From NCBI GenBank assembly GCA_913056425.1, contig CAJXLR010000158.1:1-5150 (forward strand): DNA of 5,150 nt, in the 5' to 3' direction. The number at the start of each line of letters is the position of its first letter. The stretch's first letter is position 1. The position numbers and the translations under genes were made by a program. The notes beneath the pieces are model-generated. The model made no database searches, was not told where the DNA came from, and saw nothing but the letters and a program-made list of their open reading frames with translations. Source of the stretch: an uncultured Bacteroidota bacterium (lineage in GTDB: Bacteria; Bacteroidota; Bacteroidia; NS11-12g; UBA9320). Shown here one piece after another: positions 1 to 4,982 of the stretch.

Positions 1-307
1 CTACTGGCATCGTTTAACACCTGCCATGAACTTTACATCAAATGCGTACACACGTAATCAATTAACGGCAGGTTTGGAGTACGGGTACAAAGAATTGTTC
101 ATGTTAAGAGCTGCTTATGCTTACGAGCAAGGTATTTTCAACGCAGACGACAGAACAACGGCCATGACAGGTCTTGTAGCCGGTTTCACCGTAGAGTTGC
201 CAATGAGCAAACTAAATGATAACGTATTTGCAGTAGATTATTCTTACCGTGATTCAAACCCATTTGGGGGTAGTCACAGTATCGGAATTCGCGTACTTGT
301 AGACTAG
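1..307 (+). CDS. PorV/PorQ-family outer-membrane beta-barrel protein, C-terminal part (5' end outside window)
   Basis: The reading frame is open from base 2 to the TAG at 305-307, giving about 101 residues; an internal ATG at base 26 is not the true start. The sequence alternates hydrophobic and polar residues as outer-membrane beta strands do: a strand around GLEYGYKELFMLRAAYAY, a turn rich in D, R and T, a strand around GLVAGFTVELP, then DYSYRDSNPFGGSHSIGIR and a final hydrophobic strand ending VLVD. The NPF/GG/HS-IG-R ending is what I associate with the PorV/PorQ-like barrels of Bacteroidota, relatives of type IX secretion outer-membrane components. It does not look like the PorV C-terminus as I recall it, so I assign family only. 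Predicted site is the outer membrane; the function of this paralogue is unknown. A hairpin with a T-rich tail follows 41 bases after the stop and would end its transcript. Confidence 0.75.
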   Translation, partial: YWHRLTPAMNFTSNAYTRNQLTAGLEYGYKELFMLRAAYAYEQGIFNADDRTTAMTGLVAGFTVELPMSKLNDNVFAVDYSYRDSNPFGGSHSIGIRVLVD

Positions 308-335
308 TTGAAATACAGAGTTTATAAAGATTAAA

Positions 336-343
336 TATCTTTG
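336..343 (+). promoter_or_regulatory. Candidate Bacteroidota-type -7 promoter box upstream of greA
   Basis: TATCTTTG matches the Bacteroidota sigma-A -7 consensus TAnnTTTG at every specified base. The nearest -33-like TTG is at 308-310, 25 bases upstream, which is longer than usual, so the -33 part is weak. Transcription would begin about 4-7 bases after the box, around 347-350, which is the first base of the inverted repeat at 349-376. No other plausible promoter lies between the hairpin and the greA start at 407, where only about 22 bases remain. Confidence 0.45.
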
Positions 344-348
344 CAGTG

Positions 349-384
349 CATTGCATCAGTACCTACTGATGCAATGTTCTTTTT
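349..384 (+). terminator. Perfect 13-bp hairpin with T-rich tail (terminator of the barrel gene and/or greA leader attenuator)
   Basis: The arm CATTGCATCAGTA (349-361) is followed by CC and the exact reverse complement TACTGATGCAATG (364-376); sterically this is a 12-bp stem with a 4-base loop ACCT. It is followed directly by TTCTTTTT (377-384). Stem plus U-rich run is the form of an intrinsic terminator. It is well placed to end the barrel-gene transcript, but it also lies downstream of the candidate greA promoter box, so it could act in the greA 5' leader. Stem GC content is modest, so termination may be partial. Confidence 0.75.
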
Positions 385-406
385 ACAACACTTCAACGAT
401 ACAGCG

Positions 407-880
407 ATGAGCAACGTAAATTACATGTCCCAAGAAGGGTACGACAATCTTAAAAAAGAGATTGATCACCTGAAGATGGTGGAACGCCCAAAGATTTCAG
501 GACAAATCGCCGATGCCAGAGATAAAGGTGATCTATCTGAGAATGCGGAGTACGATGCGGCTAAGGAAGCTCAATCACTTCTTGAGTTGAAGATATCAAA
601 GTTGGAAGAGACTTTGGCGAATACGAGAGTCTTGGATACTTCAAAACTCGATCTATCAAAGGTTGGGATTTTAAGTACGGTTAGAGCTTTAAATAAGAAG
701 ACGAACAAGGAAGTTACTTACACCATTGTGGCGGAGAAGGAAGCCAACCTTAAACTTGGTAAAATATCAATTAAATCGCCAATTGGTAAAGGCCTCATGG
801 GGAAGAAGGTTGGGGAGACCGCAGAGGTTCATGTACCTGCCGGAGTTATTCCATTCGAAATCCTTGAAATCACCGCGTAA
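407..880 (+). CDS. greA: Transcription elongation factor GreA
   Basis: GreA binds the secondary channel of RNA polymerase and stimulates cleavage of backtracked RNA, rescuing stalled complexes in the cytoplasm. The product is 157 residues, close to the 158 of E. coli GreA. Residues 1-76 form the antiparallel coiled-coil domain, with the family signature around residues 37-50 (DARDKGDLSENAEYD). D42 and E45 correspond to the acidic tip residues D41 and E44 of E. coli that coordinate the catalytic magnesium. Residues from about 83 to the end are the FKBP-like domain, including SPIGKGLMGKKVGE. The start at 407 (MSNVNYMSQEG) fits family length; a frame extension to TTG at 341 would run through the terminator-like hairpin and add 22 unrelated residues. 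No clear Shine-Dalgarno sequence is seen. The stop overlaps the next start by one base (TAATG), so translation is probably coupled. Confidence 0.96.
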   Translation: MSNVNYMSQEGYDNLKKEIDHLKMVERPKISGQIADARDKGDLSENAEYDAAKEAQSLLELKISKLEETLANTRVLDTSKLDLSKVGILSTVRALNKKTNKEVTYTIVAEKEANLKLGKISIKSPIGKGLMGKKVGETAEVHVPAGVIPFEILEITA

Positions 881-1281
881 TGGCGAGCATCTTTACTAAA
901 ATCGTTAACGGGGAAATCCCGTGCTATAAAATCGCGGAAACTGAAAATTATCTCGCTTTTTTAGATGTGTTTCCTTTGCGTAAAGGACATACACTCGTGA
1001 TACCAAAACAGGAGGTAGACAATATGTTCAACCTCGATGACGAAACCTACGCAGGATTGCATTTGTTTGCCAAGATTGTATCTAAAGCGGTTGAGAAAGC
1101 TATTCCATGTAAGCGAATTGGTACGGCCGTTATTGGATTGGAAGTTCCTCACGCACATATACATTTGGTGCCAATCAATGAGGTAAGCGATATCGACTTC
1201 TCACAACCGAAACAACAGTATTCTGAAGAAGAGATGAAGACAATTGCTCAATCTATTCGAGAGCATCTCCCAAAAGACTAA
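880..1281 (+). CDS. HIT-family (histidine triad) nucleotide hydrolase
   Basis: A 133-residue histidine-triad protein. The catalytic motif H-x-H-x-H-hydrophobic is visible as HAHIHLV at residues 91-97, with H91, H93 and H95; H93 is expected to be the nucleophile that is transiently nucleotidylated. The N-terminus (SIFTKIVNGEIPCYKI) and the RKGHTLVIPKQ stretch at 34-44 are typical of the HINT/Hit-like branch, which hydrolyses purine nucleoside phosphoramidates and related AMP conjugates. The exact substrate cannot be read from the sequence. No transmembrane segment or signal peptide is seen, so it is cytoplasmic. Its ATG overlaps the greA TAA by one base, so the pair is one operon with coupled translation. 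Its stop is 5 bases from the stop of convergent ruvC, and no strong terminator fits between them. Confidence 0.93.
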   Translation: MASIFTKIVNGEIPCYKIAETENYLAFLDVFPLRKGHTLVIPKQEVDNMFNLDDETYAGLHLFAKIVSKAVEKAIPCKRIGTAVIGLEVPHAHIHLVPINEVSDIDFSQPKQQYSEEEMKTIAQSIREHLPKD

Positions 1282-1286
1282 ATACC

Positions 1287-1883
1287 CTATTTAATCCTGT
1301 CTGGATTATTCGAGATGAAAGACTCCCAGCTTCCATGTTTTTTGGAGGACTTGGATGATGATGTCTTCGAAGATGTTGGAAGACCACCTTGGAAGAAATG
1401 ACACACAGCTGCCGCCATTCCATCTGTAGCATCTAGGTTCTTCGGAATTTCATCAAACTTTAATATCGATTTTAATATCCCGGCCACTTGTTCTTTGCTG
1501 GCACTTCCGCTACCCGTGATGCTTTGTTTAATCCGTTTTGGGGCATATTCGAAAATGGGTAACTCCCGATATAATCCGGCTGCCATTGCAACGCCTTGTG
1601 CCCTGCCCAGTTTTAGCATGGATTGAACATTCTTACCATAAAAAGGTGCTTCGAGCGCCATTTCATCCGGATGGTAACTGTCGATCAATCCAAGTGTACG
1701 CTCAAATATCTTCTTCAGCTTTAACGCATGAGAGTCAATTTTTCCCAACGTGATAATGCCCATGCTCACCAGCGTTATTTCTTTCTTACGACATCCCAGC
1801 ACACCATAGCCCATTATATTTGTGCCCGGGTCAATGCCTAAAATGATACGATCAAAATCGTTGTCAATAACGCGATTGGACAT
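1287..1883 (-). CDS. ruvC: Crossover junction endodeoxyribonuclease RuvC
   Basis: RuvC is the dimeric Holliday-junction resolvase that works with RuvAB in recombinational repair, nicking opposed strands. The product is 198 residues. The RNase H-like fold is marked by GIDPGT with D18, the EAPFYGKN stretch with E78, and the LDATDGMAAAVCH stretch with D151 and D154; these four acids match the catalytic set D7, E66, D138, D141 of E. coli. A conserved lysine region (APKRIKQSITGSGSASKEQV) lies at 114-133. After the catalytic domain (about residue 167) is a tail of roughly 30 residues rich in Ser and Lys, ending WESFISNNPDRIK; E. coli RuvC (173 residues) is shorter. The start is fixed by an in-frame TGA six bases upstream of the ATG. 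No Shine-Dalgarno sequence is present; a promoter lies immediately upstream (see 1888-1916). Confidence 0.96.
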   Translation of the reverse strand: MSNRVIDNDFDRIILGIDPGTNIMGYGVLGCRKKEITLVSMGIITLGKIDSHALKLKKIFERTLGLIDSYHPDEMALEAPFYGKNVQSMLKLGRAQGVAMAAGLYRELPIFEYAPKRIKQSITGSGSASKEQVAGILKSILKFDEIPKNLDATDGMAAAVCHFFQGGLPTSSKTSSSKSSKKHGSWESFISNNPDRIK

Positions 1884-1887
1884 GAGT

Positions 1888-1916
1888 CAAAAGTAGGCAG
1901 AATAATCATGAATCAA
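1888..1916 (-). promoter_or_regulatory. Candidate ruvC promoter, Bacteroidota type, overlapping the divergent gene
   Basis: Read on the minus strand, TTG at 1916-1914 is followed by an 18-base spacer and TACTTTTG at 1895-1888, a full match to TAnnTTTG. Spacing and both elements agree with the Bacteroidota -33/-7 consensus. The last G of the -7 box is only four bases from the ruvC ATG (1883-1881), so transcription should begin at or within a few bases of the start codon, giving a leaderless or nearly leaderless mRNA. The -33 TTG lies in codon 3 of the divergent flippase-like gene. Confidence 0.55.
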
Positions 1917-2870
1917 GTATCCAGAAAGCAACAATGGAGACTCTTTAAGTTTCTGGTAGCTGCACTAGCTGTTGGATATTTAGTTTATGAGATTGCTTTC
2001 CAACGCGACTTATCACAACTCATGGACACCTACACCTCGAGTTTAGTCGAAAAGCCATTTTGGTTGATTTTAGTACTTGTTTTGATGCCTGTAAACTGGA
2101 TGCTAGAAACGTATAAGTGGCAACAAATTCTCAGACAACATGTACAAGTGAAGTTTAAAGATGCACTGCGAGGTGTTTTGATGGGGGTAAGCGTAGGACT
2201 GTTTACACCCAATGGTGTTGGAGAATTTGGAGGGCGGATGTTGGTTGTCTCCAGGAAAATGAGACAATACGCGGCGTCGACATCGATTGTAAGTAGTCTT
2301 TCTCAACTAGCTATAACCATTACCATTGGAGGTGCATGCCTTATGTTTTATGTAAGTGATTACTTAGCTCCGGAAAAACGGATGATTGCTTATTTGGTGG
2401 CGTGTGGAACGGTAGTCATTGGTTATTTCGCTTACTTTCAATTACCGAGAATCACAACGTTGTTGTTCACACGCATTAAGTGGTTTAAAAGATATAATCG
2501 ATTTGTTGAGTCTCTTGAATCTGTCTCTAAAAAGACCTTGTTAAATGCATATCTGTTTTCTCTGATGCGGTACTTGGTATTCTGTTTTCAGCTTGTTGTC
2601 GTAATCTATTTAGTTTCGGACTGGGAGCACGTGTTTAAACTTGAGTTTGCAGCACTCATACCGGTGAATTACTACATTCAAACCATTATACCTACGATTG
2701 CCCTCAGCGAGATCGGTGTGCGAAGCTTTGTGCTTGGGATGCTGTTCGAGCCACATTTATTACCCATTGACTTGATTGCTGCATCTTTTTTAATCTGGGT
2801 AGTGAACTTAATAATACCCGGATTGGTTGGGCTATTTGTATTCCTTCGGTTTAATGCCAATAAAATATGA
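1908..2870 (+). CDS. Flippase-like multispanning membrane protein (lysylphosphatidylglycerol synthase TM-region family, UPF0104)
   Basis: A 320-residue inner-membrane protein with about eight hydrophobic segments, roughly at residues 12-31, 51-67, 88-100, 126-148, 158-178, 211-236, 247-280 and 288-316. Family marks are an N-W-x-x-E-x-x-K-W pattern at 63-71, the loop GLFTPNGVGEFGGR at 97-110, and IPTIALSEIGVR at 261-272, the position where relatives carry a P-rich, G-x-E motif. Relatives include the membrane half of MprF, which moves lysyl-lipid across the membrane, and proteins next to glycosyltransferases in many bacteria. There is no aminoacyl-transferase domain, so it is not a complete MprF. 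Its stop and the next start overlap as ATGA, so it is translationally coupled to the glycosyltransferase. I infer a role in handling or flipping a lipid-linked substrate; this is not proven. No plus-strand promoter matching TAnnTTTG is seen just upstream. Confidence 0.85.
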   Translation: MNQVSRKQQWRLFKFLVAALAVGYLVYEIAFQRDLSQLMDTYTSSLVEKPFWLILVLVLMPVNWMLETYKWQQILRQHVQVKFKDALRGVLMGVSVGLFTPNGVGEFGGRMLVVSRKMRQYAASTSIVSSLSQLAITITIGGACLMFYVSDYLAPEKRMIAYLVACGTVVIGYFAYFQLPRITTLLFTRIKWFKRYNRFVESLESVSKKTLLNAYLFSLMRYLVFCFQLVVVIYLVSDWEHVFKLEFAALIPVNYYIQTIIPTIALSEIGVRSFVLGMLFEPHLLPIDLIAASFLIWVVNLIIPGLVGLFVFLRFNANKI

Positions 2871-3982
2871 GTGGATTGTGGATTTTTGGTCTCATTGTGG
2901 TCTCTCTGCTGTATGCCTTGATTGTACTCAGGCTGCGGCAAGACTGGGCTCAACTTGAAATGACCGGGAATCGGGATGTAGATGTTTCTATTGTGATTGC
3001 GCTGCGAAACGAGGAGAAGAATCTCGCTACGTTATTTCGATCTCTTGAACGTTTGGAGTATCCGCGTGAACGATTTGAGGTGATATTGGTGGATGATCAC
3101 TCTGAGGATGGTTCTCATGCACTCTGTGAAGATTTTGCGAAGAAAAGCGCAATGAATGTAAAAGTGCTTCAGCTTACGGGTCGTTTGTCCGGTAAGAAAA
3201 ACGCTTTGGAGCATGGTATAAAGGCCAGTTCATATGATTATATATTAGTTACCGATGCGGACTGTGAGGTAGTCCCCAAATGGATTACGGCCATGCAGCC
3301 AGCCGGCGATTGGGATTTTGTAAGTGGTCCAGTGATGTATAAAAAGGGGAGCTCTTGGTTTTCACCACTGCTGCAGCTTGACTTAGCTGCATTAATAGCA
3401 TTGGGAGGATCGCGTATTCGTCGTGGTCAACCTGTTTTAGCCAACGGAGCTAACATGATGTTCTCTAAGAAGGCATTTGACAAGGTAGGTGGATACAGTG
3501 GAAATTTACATATAGCGAGCGGAGACGATGTTTTTTTGATGAAAAGTATTGCCGCGAAAGGGGGGAAGGTAGCTTTCCAAAAGTCCAAAGACGCATTGGT
3601 TCAAACGAACCATCCGGAGTCATGGACGGATCTTGTTGTTCAACGCATGCGTTGGGCACGCAAGACGCAAATGAATATCACGTCAAGAGAGATGAATGTT
3701 CCGTTTCTCTTGGTTCTGTGTTATCTCTTTTATACGCTGTTTGTTGTTTATACGGTGTTCAATCCATACCAAGCATTTATTCCGGCAGTAATCACATTCT
3801 TGTTTAAGTATCTGGTTGATTTACTTTTCTTCGGGCGGATTTTAAAATTCTTCAAACGAGGACATTTGCTGAGCCAATTATGGTACATCGAATTACTGCA
3901 CCCTATGATTACCATATACTTAGCATTACGTAGTTTGAAAGGTTCATTTGAATGGAAAGGAAGACGATATGATCATGGATAA
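2867..3982 (+). CDS. Membrane-anchored family 2 glycosyltransferase
   Basis: A 371-residue GT-A fold enzyme. A transmembrane anchor spans about residues 4-21. The catalytic domain begins at VSIVIALRNEEKN (40-52), with the nucleotide-binding acids D76 and D77 in VDDHSEDGS, the metal-binding DAD at 130-132, the GDD acceptor-site acids at 219-221 (SGDDVFLM), and QRMRW at 259-263, matching the Q/R-x-x-R-W motif of processive GT2 enzymes such as cellulose, chitin and hyaluronan synthases. The C-terminus has further hydrophobic segments at about 281-300, 305-325 and 342-356. It probably transfers sugar from a UDP-type donor to a lipid or growing polymer on the cytoplasmic face of the inner membrane; donor and acceptor are not determinable. 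It lies in an operon, overlapping the flippase-like gene by 4 bases and the next gene by 14 bases. It has no separate cellulose-synthase partner (BcsB or PilZ) in view. Confidence 0.92.
   Translation: MSGLWIFGLIVVSLLYALIVLRLRQDWAQLEMTGNRDVDVSIVIALRNEEKNLATLFRSLERLEYPRERFEVILVDDHSEDGSHALCEDFAKKSAMNVKVLQLTGRLSGKKNALEHGIKASSYDYILVTDADCEVVPKWITAMQPAGDWDFVSGPVMYKKGSSWFSPLLQLDLAALIALGGSRIRRGQPVLANGANMMFSKKAFDKVGGYSGNLHIASGDDVFLMKSIAAKGGKVAFQKSKDALVQTNHPESWTDLVVQRMRWARKTQMNITSREMNVPFLLVLCYLFYTLFVVYTVFNPYQAFIPAVITFLFKYLVDLLFFGRILKFFKRGHLLSQLWYIELLHPMITIYLALRSLKGSFEWKGRRYDHG
3958..3962 (+). promoter_or_regulatory. Shine-Dalgarno-like site deciding the start of the small winged-helix-like gene
   Basis: AGGAA with a purine-rich flank (GGAAAGGAAG, 3954-3963) lies 6 bases before ATG 3969. 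It is unusual here because the other genes in the window lack a visible Shine-Dalgarno sequence. It sits inside the last codons of the glycosyltransferase gene (G-K-G-R-R region) and so is also coding sequence there; the match may partly reflect those Lys/Arg/Gly codons. Confidence 0.4.
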
Positions 3983-4238
3983 ATTAGAGACTGCTGTACT
4001 TGAGTTACTATTATTCCCTGAGCCCTTCTCAGTGATTGTGGAGGAATGCGCAGAAAGCAACGACGCAAACATTGTTGGCGATGTGCTTAAAACCTTAATT
4101 CATGATGAATTAGTTAGTCCGTATGAGAAACTAGAGGATGGTAGTTTTAAAAGGCATCTGGGATACGATTCCGACAACATGCATGCGTTTTACTACCGGG
4201 TTACCTCAAAGGGGACGGATGTCCTATCAAACGGATAA
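3969..4238 (+). CDS. Small protein of winged-helix appearance, function unknown
   Basis: An 89-residue product that I do not recognise as a named family. The first half is helical (DKLETAVLELLLFPEPF, then NDANIVGDVLKTLIHDELV, which resembles a helix-turn-helix ending in a surface helix), followed by a likely beta wing (KLEDGSFKRHLGY, HAFYYRVTSKGTDVL). A 'Y-x-V/L-T-x-K-G' ending of this kind is common in winged-helix regulators such as PadR and MarR relatives, so a winged-helix fold is inferred. The start at 3969 is chosen because AGGAA lies 6 bases upstream; ATG at 3975 is an alternative, and TTG at 3948 would give a longer overlap with no support. It overlaps the glycosyltransferase by 14 bases in another frame, so it is part of the same operon. 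Its 3' end overlaps the convergent lipoprotein gene by 12 bases. It could regulate the operon or act as an adaptor for the transferase. Confidence 0.75.
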   Translation: MIMDKLETAVLELLLFPEPFSVIVEECAESNDANIVGDVLKTLIHDELVSPYEKLEDGSFKRHLGYDSDNMHAFYYRVTSKGTDVLSNG

Positions 4239-4982
4239 AATGAGGTAGGTTAGACCAAGAATCACACCGGCGCAAATACAGACAAAGCCTAAAAGCGATA
4301 AGAATATTGCCAAGCCCCAGAAGTCTACAGCGAAAAGAGGTATAGAGATAAGGGCTGCAGCCAACCCCACAAGCATGAAAACACCAAACCCTTTTTTAAC
4401 TTTCTCTGAGTCGAAACTGCGACCCATGTAAATAGATTTCTTTTTAGTTCGATACGGACGTATTCGGGTATCTGCCATGTTGCGAAACATCATGGTTGCC
4501 AAATAGATAACGGCCAAAGCGAGTACGGAAATTAATACTACGGCAAATAACTCGGTGAACTGTGGAAGCATGAAGTAACCAACGTTTGCACCCAGCAGAC
4601 CGAAAAAAAGAGCTGTTTCAGGCCCTTTAGCGTCATACATTTCTTTCGGCTGTCTTTGGGTAGAGCTATCTGTCTCGGGTTCTTCTATCGATTTTATGAT
4701 AGTGCGAGGGGTACCATGCGCAGCAGGTGCTTGCCCCAACGCAAGAGGTTGTGGTTTTGATAATGCAAGGTTCTCCGGCATGATCTTCGAATCGTCCGAT
4801 TTTTTAGGTGAAATAGATTTTACGTTTTGGCGAGCGACATAGTGACCGTGAAATCGGGTGGTTTTTTCCTTGGCCGACTTTACACCCTGAGTTAATGTTA
4901 GGTGTGCATAACGCCGTTGGCAACCGGGAAAGATCAATGCCACTAGAAATGCAAAGAGAGTTAGTTTGGTGGTTTTGGTCAT
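4227..4982 (-). CDS. Predicted lipoprotein with a hydrophobic C-terminal multispanning region, function unknown
   Basis: A 251-residue product. Residues 1-20 form a lipoprotein signal (Lys-containing n-region, hydrophobic LFAFLVALIF, then PGC with C21 as the lipidation site). Residues 22-120 are hydrophilic and low in structure, rich in Lys, Ser, Pro and Gln. From 124 there are hydrophobic segments at about 123-139, 144-166, 200-218 and 222-249, separated by a basic loop at 167-198 (RNMADTRIRPYRTKKK). Lipidated proteins with several following membrane spans are uncommon. If C21 is lipidated, the basic loop and the spans suggest inner-membrane retention rather than sorting to the outer membrane. 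The residues after C21 (QRRYA) do not resemble the acidic surface-export signal known from Bacteroidota surface lipoproteins. The start ATG overlaps the upstream gene's TGA (ATGA), so the two are translationally coupled. I recognise no functional domain; the protein resembles the many Bacteroidota lipoproteins of unknown role. Confidence 0.75.
   Translation of the reverse strand: MTKTTKLTLFAFLVALIFPGCQRRYAHLTLTQGVKSAKEKTTRFHGHYVARQNVKSISPKKSDDSKIMPENLALSKPQPLALGQAPAAHGTPRTIIKSIEEPETDSSTQRQPKEMYDAKGPETALFFGLLGANVGYFMLPQFTELFAVVLISVLALAVIYLATMMFRNMADTRIRPYRTKKKSIYMGRSFDSEKVKKGFGVFMLVGLAAALISIPLFAVDFWGLAIFLSLLGFVCICAGVILGLTYLILSV

Noticed and set aside
341..406. Extension of greA to a TTG start at 341
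   Set aside because: The added 22 residues are encoded by the hairpin and its T-rich tail, have no GreA similarity, and make the protein longer than the family.
961..1164. 67-codon open frame on the minus strand inside the HIT gene
   Set aside because: It is antisense to the HIT catalytic region and has no supporting signal.
1292..1308. Inverted repeat TAATCC / GGATTA as a bidirectional terminator
   Set aside because: The stem is only 6 bp and AT-rich, and no T-run follows it on either strand.
1538..1753. 71-codon open frame on the plus strand inside ruvC
   Set aside because: It is antisense to the conserved catalytic core of RuvC, with no domain or promoter of its own.
2678..2953. 91-codon open frame on the minus strand across the flippase-like/GT2 junction
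   Set aside because: It lies opposite two well-supported coding regions, its translation has no recognisable domain, and its composition follows the antisense of hydrophobic codons.
3948..3968. TTG start at 3948 for the small winged-helix-like gene
   Set aside because: It lengthens the overlap with the glycosyltransferase and adds a hydrophilic leader of seven residues, while ATG 3969 has a purine-rich site at good spacing.
4905..4925. Surface-export signal after the lipoprotein cysteine
   Set aside because: The residues following C21 are Q-R-R-Y-A, which are basic, whereas the known Bacteroidota signal is acidic.
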